Below, piece by piece: positions 8,365-16,892 of a stretch of DNA of 37,702 bases; the first letter of the stretch is position 1; the number at the start of each line of letters is the position of its first letter. The stretch covers positions 1-37,702 of the forward strand of contig FR903076.1 of NCBI GenBank assembly GCA_000438195.1, read 5' to 3'. The notes under the pieces were generated by a model, which saw only the letters and a list, made by a program, of their open reading frames with translations, searched no databases and had not been told where the DNA came from. The stretch comes from Mycoplasma sp. CAG:776. Lineage in GTDB: Bacteria; Bacillota_I; Bacilli_A; RF39; UBA660. A program made the position numbers and the translations under genes.

Positions 8365-9993
8365 TTATTCTATTTCAATTTTTTCTTTATCAAATATATC
8401 ATAAGCGATTTTTTCAATATTATCAACATTATTTTTAATTTCCTCTTCAATTTTTGGTTCTTCTATATAATGATATTCAATTTTATTTTTTAAATTTACG
8501 ATATATTTTTCCTTTTCTTCTTTCCAAGTATCTTCGGTTAAAGTAATAAATTTATAGTTGGTATGAAATTTACTATTAAATCTATTTTCTAATTCTATCA
8601 ATCTGGTATTAATTAAGTTTGCGGTTCCTTCTATTAAATTTGTTAAAATTACAATTTGATCACTTGCTGTAACTACATTACAATCTATTATTAAATTTAA
8701 TAAGCTTTTATCTTCTAGTGTTGATATAAATTCTAACCAAATTTCTTTTATTTTTTGTAAATATTCTTTTTTCGCATTTACAAAACAGTTATTTACTCTA
8801 ATTTTAATTAATTCTGGATTTATTTTTACCATTTTAATTATTTCCCGGGAAATAACTTGAGTTGATAATTCCTCTTTTTCCTTTACAACTACTTCTGGCG
8901 TTGTATCTTCTTTTTCTTGGGAAATAATTTTTGTTTCTTTTTTATTTTCTACTTCGATTGCTTTGTCGCTATTATTAAAGTATTTTAATAGTGTTATTTC
9001 AATTAATAAATAAGGGTCTATACTCATGTTAACATAGTTAGTAATATCAGCTAATTCAAAGGCCAATTCTTTTAATTTTTCATATGATAATCCTTTGTAA
9101 TTATAATTTTTCTTTGAATTCAAAGCTTCTTCCTCGATTTTTTCTAATAATTTTTTTACTAACAATTTATAATCTATTGCTAAATTTTTAAATTTTTTCA
9201 TTGCTTCATCAAAGTTATCCACATCATTTTTTAAAATCAAATCATATAAATCATTAATTTGCTTTTTAGAAACAGATCCAAAATGTTCAATAACATCATT
9301 TATGGTTATGGTGCTCGTATTACTTGATAATTGATCTAGAATACTTAAAGCATCTCGCATGCCACCATCACTAATATAAGCAATTTCTTCTAATGCTTCT
9401 TCTTCTATTTTTATATTTTCATTTGTTACTACATATTCTAATCTTTTAATAATATCTTGTATGGAAATTTTATGGAAATCAAAACGTTGACATCTAGATA
9501 GTATTGTAATCGGAACTGCTTCGATATTAGTTGTTGCTAAAATGAAGACAACATGTTTTGGTGGTTCTTCTAACGTTAACAAAAGGGCATTAAAAGCACT
9601 TGTACTTAACATATGTACTTCATCTATTATATAAACCTTATATTTAGAATAAGCTGGTGCTAATTTAATATTATTAATTATTTCCCTTATTTCATCTACT
9701 CCATTATTTGAAGCGGCATCTATCTCTATAATATCGGCATTTTCTTTAAAAGTTCGACAACTTTCACATTCATTACATGGACCTTCTTCTGTTGGATTCA
9801 AACAATTAATAGCTTTCGCAAATACTTTAGCTGTACTAGTTTTTCCAGTTCCTCTAGGGCCAGAAAAAATATAAGCATGGGAAATTTTATCCATTTTTAT
9901 GGCATTTTTTAATATTGAGATCATATATTCTTGACCAATAATATTTGAAAAATTATCTGGTCTATATTTTCGATATAATACTTTGTAATCCAT
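8365..9993 (-). CDS. dnaX: DNA polymerase III gamma/tau subunit
   Basis: The clamp-loader motor ATPase. 542 residues. AAA+ core: Walker A GPRGTGKTS near residue 45, zinc-binding CNECESC near 72, DEVHMLS Walker B, LLLTLEEPP, and SRCQRF arginine finger. The C-terminal half is Lys/Glu-rich and ends in a basic/acidic tail, as expected for a full tau protein contacting the polymerase. I did not find a convincing gamma-producing frameshift signal. It lies just downstream of tadA (22-bp gap), as in B. subtilis tadA-scr-dnaX except that here the SRP RNA precedes tadA. An exact Noc palindrome lies within it at 8840. Confidence 0.97.
   Translation of the reverse strand: MDYKVLYRKYRPDNFSNIIGQEYMISILKNAIKMDKISHAYIFSGPRGTGKTSTAKVFAKAINCLNPTEEGPCNECESCRTFKENADIIEIDAASNNGVDEIREIINNIKLAPAYSKYKVYIIDEVHMLSTSAFNALLLTLEEPPKHVVFILATTNIEAVPITILSRCQRFDFHKISIQDIIKRLEYVVTNENIKIEEEALEEIAYISDGGMRDALSILDQLSSNTSTITINDVIEHFGSVSKKQINDLYDLILKNDVDNFDEAMKKFKNLAIDYKLLVKKLLEKIEEEALNSKKNYNYKGLSYEKLKELAFELADITNYVNMSIDPYLLIEITLLKYFNNSDKAIEVENKKETKIISQEKEDTTPEVVVKEKEELSTQVISREIIKMVKINPELIKIRVNNCFVNAKKEYLQKIKEIWLEFISTLEDKSLLNLIIDCNVVTASDQIVILTNLIEGTANLINTRLIELENRFNSKFHTNYKFITLTEDTWKEEKEKYIVNLKNKIEYHYIEEPKIEEEIKNNVDNIEKIAYDIFDKEKIEIE
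8840..8853. promoter_or_regulatory. Noc-binding-site palindrome in dnaX
   Basis: Exact ATTTCCCGGGAAAT inside an 18-bp palindrome (8838-8855). The host codons (VISREII region) lie in the poorly conserved C-terminal part of DnaX, where such a site costs little. Confidence 0.8.
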
Positions 9994-10015
9994 AATTCCA
10001 CCCCATTTAATTATA

Positions 10016-10450
10016 TCATATTCCCTTTTTATTGTCTCTTTTCTTTTTAAAAAATTGATTCAAAATCATAGCATACTTTTGTTCGCTATTATTTTCTTCC
10101 ATTTTATAAAATTTTGTTTTATTGTATTCTTTTTTGTTTTCTGGTTTATCTAATAGATAATAAACATTTTTTATTCTCGTTTGTTTAATTATATTTTCAC
10201 AAATACTACATGGTTTTAATGTTACATATAGATCACAATTAAATAAACGCCAATCTTTTACTTTTTTAGTTGCTTTATTTATCGCTAATATTTCGGCATG
10301 GCCTAAAATATTATTTTTTTTATTTCTATTATTATAGGCTTTAGCGATAATTTTATTATCTCTTACTACTATAGCACTAATAGGAACCTCATCTTTTTTA
10401 CTTGCTTTTAAAGCCAATTTAAGTAGAATCTCTAAATATTTATTTTTCAT
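10016..10450 (-). CDS. tadA: tRNA adenosine(34) deaminase TadA
   Basis: TadA deaminates A34 to inosine in tRNA-Arg(ACG). 144 residues from the ATG at 10450; the longer open frame to 10543 would run through the SRP RNA and is not coding. Zinc and catalytic motif HAE (His51, Glu53) and PCSIC (Cys81, Cys84) are intact. GGGTGATTG upstream is a modest ribosome binding site. The N-terminal motif ALKASKKDEVPISAIVV is typical (usually GEVPVGAV). It is co-oriented with the SRP RNA upstream and dnaX downstream. Confidence 0.93.
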   Translation of the reverse strand: MKNKYLEILLKLALKASKKDEVPISAIVVRDNKIIAKAYNNRNKKNNILGHAEILAINKATKKVKDWRLFNCDLYVTLKPCSICENIIKQTRIKNVYYLLDKPENKKEYNKTKFYKMEENNSEQKYAMILNQFFKKKRDNKKGI

Positions 10451-10464
10451 ATCAATCACCCAAT

Positions 10465-10542
10465 AAAAAAGTGCACACAAACAGGGATTGATGTGGCTGC
10501 TACCTTCCGGTCCTGACCAGATTACAATATATTTGTTGCACA
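10465..10542 (-). ncRNA. ffs: Small SRP RNA (4.5S-type)
   Basis: On the minus strand the invariant SRP domain-IV core GGTCAGGACCGGAAGGTAGC lies at 10502-10521. The ends pair: GTGCAACAAA at the 5' side with TTTGTGTGCAC at the 3' side (one bulge), closing a single long hairpin of about 71-74 nt, followed by a T6 tract that would terminate transcription. The size resembles the short SRP RNAs of Mollicutes rather than the 270-nt Bacillus scRNA. It guides Ffh-dependent membrane targeting. Confidence 0.95.
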
Positions 10543-10547
10543 TATAT

Positions 10548-10576
10548 AATTTATCATATATTTATAAAAAATGCAA
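10548..10576 (-). promoter_or_regulatory. Promoter of the SRP RNA
   Basis: TTGCAT (10571-10576) and TAAATT (10548-10553) are separated by 17 bp, placing the start about 7 bp downstream at the first base of the SRP stem. A parS site lies 6 bp further upstream. Confidence 0.6.
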
Positions 10577-10581
10577 GTGTA

Positions 10582-10597
10582 TGTTTCACGTGAAACA
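10582..10597. promoter_or_regulatory. parS site 1
   Basis: Exact TGTTTCACGTGAAACA, the Bacillus-type ParB (Spo0J) binding palindrome. Confidence 0.93.
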
Positions 10598-10833
10598 TAC
10601 ATTGTATACTTAATTCGTGTTAATAACTTATTTTTAACACTTTTAATTAAAAATTTCTTTTTAAAACTTATAATTTGAGGGTATTTTGTAGTAATAAAAA
10701 TATTTTTTTAAACTAAAGTTTTTAAAACTATTAAATATGAATAAACATTTTATTTCTATACTTTTATATAAAGCACTTATTTTGACATTAATTCATTTTT
10801 TAAATATTATTTTTATATGAAATCTAATTTGGA

Positions 10834-10849
10834 TGTTTCACGTGAAACA
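10834..10849. promoter_or_regulatory. parS site 2
   Basis: Exact TGTTTCACGTGAAACA palindrome, about 250 bp from site 1. Confidence 0.93.
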
Positions 10850-11062
10850 TATGTTAATAACTTTATACAGATCAAGAACTTCTTTTTACTATTTTTTCAA
10901 TTAATATTTTTGATTTAAAATTAAATTTTATATTAATTTATTTTAAAAAATTTGTTCAAACTATTAGCTATGAAATAAATAATAGAAAAGCTAACTTTTA
11001 ATTTTATATTTTCATAAATTGCTTTTATATTATTATCTTTCATTCAAATTTTTATTTTTCAA

Positions 11063-11078
11063 TGTTTCACGTGAAACA
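11063..11078. promoter_or_regulatory. parS site 3
   Basis: Exact TGTTTCACGTGAAACA. A DnaA box (TGTGGATAA, 11080-11088) begins 2 bp after it, so ParB and DnaA would bind side by side. Confidence 0.93.
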
Positions 11079-11172
11079 TTGTGGATAACTTTTTAATAGA
11101 TCATAAATTTTTTCATAAACATGTAATACCGTTTATAAAACCAGACGAAGTTATTATAAATTGTGATCATAT

Positions 11173-11188
11173 AGTTTCACGTGAAACA
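11173..11188. promoter_or_regulatory. parS site 4 (one mismatch)
   Basis: AGTTTCACGTGAAACA differs from parS only in the first, outermost base. A DnaA box follows 28 bp downstream. Confidence 0.85.
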
Positions 11189-11265
11189 TTTTTTATTTTT
11201 CCAGCATTTTTAAAGTTATCCACATTATTTTTATATTTTTTTTTTAAAGATAATAATATTTTGGC

Positions 11266-11308
11266 AAAATAAAAGAGCTGTAAGTTAAATTCTTACAGTT
11301 CTTATTTT
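11266..11308. terminator. Terminator after gyrA
   Basis: A long stem (11266-11284 with 11292-11308, GTAAG/CTTAC at the apex) with A-rich left and T-rich right arms follows gyrA on the minus strand. Confidence 0.8.
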
Positions 11309-11310
11309 AA

Positions 11311-13779
11311 TTAATTTGTTTCAGAATTGGATTCTGTTTCTTTAGTTGGAGTTTCTTCTTCTATTTCATCTTCCACTTCTTTTTCGACTAAGCTGAAAGT
11401 TGTAACAAATTGTTCATCTTTTAAATTTATTAATCTTACACCTTGAGTGACTCTTCCTAAAGTATTTATTTGATCTAAAGTCATACGCATTGTAGTTCCA
11501 ATATTTGTCATAATTACTAGTTCTTTATCTTCTTCGACGACTTTTACAGAAGCTATATTTCCATTTTTATCAGTAATGTTTAATGCTTTTACACCTTTAC
11601 TACCGCGACTAGTTTCTCTAAAATCACTAACTAAAGTCTTTTTTCCATATCCTTTTACAGTTACCAACAAAATTTTATCTTCTTCATTTACTATTTCTGC
11701 GCATATACATTTGCTTCCATCCAAATTAATTCCTTTTACTCCACTAGCAGTTCGACCCATGGCTCTTATCTTATCTTCCTTAAATTTAACCATTCTTCCT
11801 GTTTCACTGCCTAAAAGAATATAATTATTACCATTTGTAGGTTTTACAGCAATTAATTCATCATTTTCTTTTAAATTAATGCAAATCTTTCCAGACGTAC
11901 GTATGTTTGAAAATTCTTCAATTGCTGTTTTCTTTACTAATCCTTGTTTTGTTACAAATAATAGATATTTAATGTCCTCTTTAGAAGAAATTCCTAGAAT
12001 TGAACTTATCGTTTCTTCTTTTTCGAGTGGTAATAAATTAATAATTGGCAATCCTTTAGATTGACGGTTAAATTCTGGAATTTCATAGCCTTTGATACGA
12101 TATACTTTTCCTCTATTGGTAAAGAACATGACATAATCGTGCGATGAAATATTGATTATGTTTTCGACAAAATCTTCATCATTGGTTGTCATTCCTTTAA
12201 TACCCATTCCACCACGTTTTTGCGTTTTAAATGTGTCAGATGTTGTTCTTTTAATATATCCTTTATTGGTCATAGCAATAAGCACATTCTCTTCTGGTAT
12301 TAATGATTCATCTTCAATATATTCAATTGCTGTCATATCAATATCCGTTTTACGTTTATCACCATATTTTTCTTTAATTTCTAATAATTCTTCCTTAATA
12401 ATATTTAAGACTTTTTCTTCTGAGGCAAGAATTCCTCTTAATTCATCAATTAATTTTAACAATTCGTTTAATTCTTCTTCAATTTTATCTCTTTCTAAGC
12501 CAGTTAATCTTCTTAGACGCATTTCCAATATGGCTTCTGCTTGAACATCACTCAAGTTGAAATTGTTCATTAATCCATTTTTTGCTTCTTCATCAGAGGC
12601 AGATCCACGAATTAATTTTATTACGGCGTCAATATGATCTAATGCTATTTTTAATCCTTCTAAAATATGCACTCTTTTTTCAGCCTTATCTAAATCAAAT
12701 TGAGTTCTTCTAATAATTACTTCTTTTTGATAATCAACATATTTAGAAATAATATCTTTTAAACCTAGTGTTTTGGGGACACCATTGTCTAACATTAAGA
12801 AGATAATTCCGTAGGTTGTTTGAAAGGCAGTATGCTTATATAATTTATTCAATATTACACTAGCATTTGCGTCTTTTTTTAGACTAATCGTTATTTTAAT
12901 TCCATCTTTTAAATCTGAATGATAGTCTGTAATTCCTTCTAAAACTTTATTATGAACTAACTCCGCTACCTTATTTTTTAATTCTAAAGTATTTACTCCA
13001 TATGGAACTTCTTCAACTATGATATATTGACGGCCATTTTTCTCTTCAATATGTGCTCTACTTCTAATTGTAATTGTTCCACGTCCTGTTTCATATGCTT
13101 TTTTAATTCCACTATTTCCTAGAATAAGTGCTCCTGTTGGGAAATCTGGACCTTTAATATATTGCATAAGTCCTGCTGTATCAATATCAGGATTTTCAAT
13201 ATAAGCGATACATCCATCAATTACTTCACCAAGATTATGAGGTGGTATGTTTGTTGCCATACCTACAGCGATTCCCATTGTTCCATTTACTAATATATTT
13301 GGGAACCTTGAAGGTAAAACTTCTGGTTCTTTAGTTGTTTCATCATAATTTGGAGTAAAATTTACAGTATTCTTATTGATATCTCTTAATAATTCCATAG
13401 ATATTTTGGATAATTTGGCTTCCGTATAACGGTAAGCTGCTGCTCCATATCCTTCAATATTACCAAAGTTTCCATGACCATCTACTAACATATAACGATA
13501 ATTAAAGTCCTGAGCCATACGTACCATTGCTTCGTAGATACTTGAATCACCATGAGGGTGATATTTACCCATAACATCCCCAACAATTGTTGCAGATTTA
13601 CGATGTTGTTTATCTGGTGTAAGGCCATTTTGAAGCATGTCATATAAGATTCGACGATGAACTGGTTTTAAGCCATCTCTTAAATCAGGTAAAGCACGAG
13701 AAACAATTACACTCATGGAATATTCCAAAAATGATTTTTTTACTTCTGTTACAATATTATTTTGTTCTAACCTATCCAT
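11311..13779 (-). CDS. gyrA: DNA gyrase subunit A
   Basis: The breakage-reunion subunit of gyrase. 822 residues. Catalytic Tyr118 lies in RYTEAKL. The quinolone-determining segment YHPHGDSSIYEAMVRM has Ser79 and Glu83 at the positions of E. coli Ser83 and Asp87, the usual susceptible residues in Firmicutes. The C-terminal beta-pinwheel has six blade-like repeats and the GyrA box QKRGGMG near residue 530, which marks it as gyrase rather than ParC. An acidic tail ends the protein. It follows gyrB by 10 bp in the same operon. Confidence 0.98.
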   Translation of the reverse strand: MDRLEQNNIVTEVKKSFLEYSMSVIVSRALPDLRDGLKPVHRRILYDMLQNGLTPDKQHRKSATIVGDVMGKYHPHGDSSIYEAMVRMAQDFNYRYMLVDGHGNFGNIEGYGAAAYRYTEAKLSKISMELLRDINKNTVNFTPNYDETTKEPEVLPSRFPNILVNGTMGIAVGMATNIPPHNLGEVIDGCIAYIENPDIDTAGLMQYIKGPDFPTGALILGNSGIKKAYETGRGTITIRSRAHIEEKNGRQYIIVEEVPYGVNTLELKNKVAELVHNKVLEGITDYHSDLKDGIKITISLKKDANASVILNKLYKHTAFQTTYGIIFLMLDNGVPKTLGLKDIISKYVDYQKEVIIRRTQFDLDKAEKRVHILEGLKIALDHIDAVIKLIRGSASDEEAKNGLMNNFNLSDVQAEAILEMRLRRLTGLERDKIEEELNELLKLIDELRGILASEEKVLNIIKEELLEIKEKYGDKRKTDIDMTAIEYIEDESLIPEENVLIAMTNKGYIKRTTSDTFKTQKRGGMGIKGMTTNDEDFVENIINISSHDYVMFFTNRGKVYRIKGYEIPEFNRQSKGLPIINLLPLEKEETISSILGISSKEDIKYLLFVTKQGLVKKTAIEEFSNIRTSGKICINLKENDELIAVKPTNGNNYILLGSETGRMVKFKEDKIRAMGRTASGVKGINLDGSKCICAEIVNEEDKILLVTVKGYGKKTLVSDFRETSRGSKGVKALNITDKNGNIASVKVVEEDKELVIMTNIGTTMRMTLDQINTLGRVTQGVRLINLKDEQFVTTFSLVEKEVEDEIEEETPTKETESNSETN

Positions 13780-13789
13780 ACAAAACCTC

Positions 13790-15703
13790 CTAAATATCTA
13801 AATTTTCAGCGAATTGGGCATTCTCTGCGATAAACTCACGACGTGGATCTACTTCTTCGCCCATAAGTTTGGAGAATATTTCATCGGCCGCTATCGTATC
13901 GTCTACTGTTATTTGTCTTAAAACTCTTTTATTTATATCCATGGTTGTTTCATTTAATTCTTCAGCATCCATTTCACCTAAACCTTTCATACGAGCAATA
14001 TCGTATTTAGTTGTTGGTGATAGGCTTGCTAAGTATTCATCTCTTTCTTGTTCATTTAATACGTATTTTATCGTTTTTCCATGCTTTATAACGAATAATG
14101 GAGGTTGAGCTGCATAAACATGTCCTGCTTCCACAATTGGCTTAAAAAAGCGGTAAAATAGCGTTAAAAGTAATACTCTAATATGTGAACCATCCACATC
14201 GGCATCGGTCATGATGATTATTTTATGATATCTTAATTTGTCAAGATTAAAATCATCGCCTATTCCAGTACCAAATGCAGTTATAATTGTTCTAATTTCT
14301 TCATTTGATAATGCACGATCTAAGCGAGCTTTTTCAACATTTAATATTTTACCTCTTAAAGGAAGTATTGCTTGAGTTAAACTATCTCTTCCTTTAATAG
14401 CTGAGCCACCTGCTGAATCTCCCTCGACTAAAAATATTTCACTTATACTTGCATCTTTGCTTTTACAATCGACTAGTTTTCCAAAGAAATTTGTTACTTC
14501 TAAATCTCCTTTTCTTCTTGTCATTTCGCGAGCTTTTTTAGCAGCAATTCTAGCACGTGATGCTGTCATACATTTTTCAATGATCGTTTTAGCAACACTT
14601 GGGTTTTCCATTAAAAACCGTTCAAATCCTTCACTAAATACATCATTTGCAATTTTTCTTACTTCACTATTTCCTAATTTTGTTTTTGTTTGACCTTCAA
14701 ATTGGGGATCAGGATGTTTACAGGAAATAATCATGGCTAATCCTTCACGGCAGTCATCACCAGTTAAAGAATCATCATTGTCCTTTAACATTTTATTACT
14801 TCGAGCATAATTATTGATAATTTTAGTTAAAGCAAACTTAACACCATCTTCGTGTGTTCCTCCTTCATAAGTATTAATATTGTTGGTAAATGAATAAAGG
14901 CTTGAATTATAAGAATCATTATATTGCATCGCTACTTCTATATTTACACCATTTTCTTCGCCTTCTACATATATGATATCGTCATGTAGGGGTTGTTTAT
15001 TTTTGTTTAACATAGCAACATATTCAATAATTCCACCATTATAACAGAATGTTGCTTTTTTACCATCTACACGTTCGTCTATTAAAATAATTCTTAATCC
15101 TTTATTTAAAAAGGCTAATTCTCTTAAGCGATTTTCTAGTATTTCGTAACTATATTCTGTTGTTTCTTTAAAAATGGTTGGATCTGCTTTAAATGTTACG
15201 GTTGTTCCTGTACGTTCTGAGGCACATTTTTCAGTTACTTTCATTGGTGCGACTGGGTGTCCTCCATTTTCAAAACGTTGATAATGAACTTCACCTTCAC
15301 GATAAACGCGAACTTCTAACCAACTTGATAAAGCATTAACAACACTTGCACCTACTCCATGAAGGCCTCCACTTACTTTATATCCTCCTCCACCGAATTT
15401 TCCACCAGCATGTAAAACTGTAAAAATAGTTTCAATTGTTGATAACCCTGTTTTGGCATTAATTCCGACTGGCATTCCTCGTCCATCATCTCTAACAGAA
15501 ACGGAATTATCTTTATGAATTACTACTTCAATGTCATCACAATATCCCGCTAGTGCTTCATCTACAGCATTATCGACAATTTCCCATACTAAATGGTGTA
15601 AGCCCTTTTCACTTGTAGATCCTATATACATACCAGGACGTTTTCTTACGGCTTCTAGACCTTCTAATACCTGGATATCATTATCTGAATATTCATTTGG
15701 CAT
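13790..15703 (-). CDS. gyrB: DNA gyrase subunit B
   Basis: The ATPase subunit of gyrase. 637 residues. GHKL ATPase motifs: EIVDNAVDEAL (about 41), DDGRGMPVG (about 72), GGLHGVGASVVNALS (about 113). Toprim motifs: EGDSAGGSA (about 425) and DADVDGSHIR (about 499). The C-terminal GEMDAEELNETTMDI segment is typical. A GGAGTAAAT ribosome binding site precedes the ATG, and recF ends 2 bp upstream, giving the Bacillus-like recF-gyrB-gyrA unit. Confidence 0.98.
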   Translation of the reverse strand: MPNEYSDNDIQVLEGLEAVRKRPGMYIGSTSEKGLHHLVWEIVDNAVDEALAGYCDDIEVVIHKDNSVSVRDDGRGMPVGINAKTGLSTIETIFTVLHAGGKFGGGGYKVSGGLHGVGASVVNALSSWLEVRVYREGEVHYQRFENGGHPVAPMKVTEKCASERTGTTVTFKADPTIFKETTEYSYEILENRLRELAFLNKGLRIILIDERVDGKKATFCYNGGIIEYVAMLNKNKQPLHDDIIYVEGEENGVNIEVAMQYNDSYNSSLYSFTNNINTYEGGTHEDGVKFALTKIINNYARSNKMLKDNDDSLTGDDCREGLAMIISCKHPDPQFEGQTKTKLGNSEVRKIANDVFSEGFERFLMENPSVAKTIIEKCMTASRARIAAKKAREMTRRKGDLEVTNFFGKLVDCKSKDASISEIFLVEGDSAGGSAIKGRDSLTQAILPLRGKILNVEKARLDRALSNEEIRTIITAFGTGIGDDFNLDKLRYHKIIIMTDADVDGSHIRVLLLTLFYRFFKPIVEAGHVYAAQPPLFVIKHGKTIKYVLNEQERDEYLASLSPTTKYDIARMKGLGEMDAEELNETTMDINKRVLRQITVDDTIAADEIFSKLMGEEVDPRREFIAENAQFAENLDI

Positions 15704-15705
15704 AT

Positions 15706-16794
15706 TTACTCCTCCTCTACTTTGCCATCCATCACATGAAAAATTTTTGATGTTTCTAATAATTTTTTATCAACATTCGATATTTCAGTAGTTGTTATAA
15801 ATGTTTGTAAATCTTTATCAATTAAAGTTAAAATATTATTAATTTTTTCTTGATCTAATTCACTAAATAAATCATCTAGAATTAAAATTGGTTTCTTATG
15901 CAATTTAGCTTCTATATTTTTTATTTCGGCTAATTTAAAAGAAATAATACTATTTTTCTGCTCGCCAACAGAAGAAAATTCTTTTACTATTTCTTCATTA
16001 ATTTTGAATTCTAGATCATCATGTTGAATTCCAAATAAAGTTTTACCTAAAAATATTTCCCGGGAAATATTTTTTCTAAACATTTTTATTATTGTTTCTT
16101 TATTTTTTGCTTTAAATTCACTCTTATAAATAACTTTTAGTGTTCCTTTATGAGTAATTTCATAATAAATACCGCTAATATAAGAATTTATATTGTTGAT
16201 AAACTCCTCTCTTATCCACATTATTTTTAGTCCAATATCTATTAATTGTTCTGTTAATATATTTAAAAAAGATGTTTCTAAATTTTTCTTTTTATTTAAA
16301 GCCTTTAAGTACGCATTTCTTTGCTTTAAAACTTTATTATAATTAGTTAATAATTGAAGATATTCACTATTAATTCCAGATATTTCAATATTTAACATTT
16401 TTCTCCTTGTACTAGGAGTATCTTTAATCATTTTTAAGTCATCAGGATTAAATAAGATTATATTAACTTTGGTAATATAATCACTAATTTTGGATATTTG
16501 ATTGTTATCAATTTTAATTCTTTTACCAGCATTACTTATAATAATTTTGTAACTATTTAAAATAGAATCTCTTATTTTTCCTTCAATTTTGGCTATATTT
16601 TTTCCTCTTTTTATGACTATTTCATCATTATTAGAACGAAATGTTTTGGTTAATCCTAACATATAAATTGCTTCAATTATATTCGTTTTACCCATACCAT
16701 TTTTTCCATAAATCATATTTATTTTAGAAGAAAAACTTAATTCTAAACTTTCATAATTACGAAAATTTAATAATTTTAAACTACTGATTTGCAT
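15706..16794 (-). CDS. recF: DNA replication/repair protein RecF
   Basis: An SMC-like ATPase that binds gapped DNA with RecO/RecR and helps load RecA. 362 residues. Walker A YGKNGMGKTN lies at 29-38, the ABC signature SVGEQKNSI near 281, and Walker B LILDDLFSELD near 310. The N-terminus (MQISSLKLLNFRNYESLEL) is the family standard. It is separated from the upstream comK gene by about 90 bp containing a weak terminator and a TATAAT. A perfect Noc palindrome lies inside it. Confidence 0.97.
   Translation of the reverse strand: MQISSLKLLNFRNYESLELSFSSKINMIYGKNGMGKTNIIEAIYMLGLTKTFRSNNDEIVIKRGKNIAKIEGKIRDSILNSYKIIISNAGKRIKIDNNQISKISDYITKVNIILFNPDDLKMIKDTPSTRRKMLNIEISGINSEYLQLLTNYNKVLKQRNAYLKALNKKKNLETSFLNILTEQLIDIGLKIMWIREEFINNINSYISGIYYEITHKGTLKVIYKSEFKAKNKETIIKMFRKNISREIFLGKTLFGIQHDDLEFKINEEIVKEFSSVGEQKNSIISFKLAEIKNIEAKLHKKPILILDDLFSELDQEKINNILTLIDKDLQTFITTTEISNVDKKLLETSKIFHVMDGKVEEE
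16055..16068. promoter_or_regulatory. Noc-binding-site palindrome in recF
   Basis: Exact ATTTCCCGGGAAAT in a perfect palindrome reaching about 26 bp (16049-16074). It is about 4 kb from oriC and within the recF coding sequence. Confidence 0.8.
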
Positions 16795-16809
16795 TTTTTA
16801 GCCCCTACT

Positions 16810-16892
16810 TTGCTGATATATAAAAATTAGTGGTATAAGCGTACTCCTATACCAATTAATATTATACCATAAAAAAAGACCTTTTTAAAGGA
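16810..16892 (-). promoter_or_regulatory. comK terminator and recF upstream region
   Basis: On the minus strand the last comK codons form a small stem CCTTT/AAAGG followed by a T7 tract (weak terminator). Next comes a TATAAT (16861-16866) that could serve recF, then an inverted repeat with GGTATA/TATACC arms (about 16826-16860) in the recF leader. It suggests recF-gyrB-gyrA can be transcribed apart from dnaA-dnaN-comK. Confidence 0.5.

Larger units (their letters stand above)
10544..11265. other. Gene-free parS/DnaA-box region
   Basis: About 720 bp of very AT-rich DNA between gyrA and the SRP RNA with no credible gene. It holds four parS palindromes, two exact DnaA boxes (TGTGGATAA 11080-11088; TTATCCACA 11216-11224) and the SRP promoter. 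The 63-codon GTG frame at 11081 starts inside a DnaA box and reads across a parS site, so I do not regard it as a gene. The combination suggests a partition centromere close to oriC, possibly also a DnaA-titrating or subsidiary origin element. Confidence 0.75.

Noticed and set aside
8912..8925. Another Noc-like half site in dnaX (TTTTCTTGGGAAAT)
   Set aside because: Three mismatches and not palindromic; only the right half matches.
8365..9993. Programmed frameshift producing a short DnaX (gamma)
   Set aside because: I saw no clear slippery heptamer followed by a stem and an early stop in the shifted frame.
10451..10543. Longer N-terminus for TadA
   Set aside because: The extension is the SRP RNA read as protein; the TadA family start is at the ATG at 10450.
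11081..11272. 63-codon GTG frame on the plus strand in the parS region
   Set aside because: Its start lies in a DnaA box, it reads through a parS palindrome, has no ribosome binding site and no recognisable protein.
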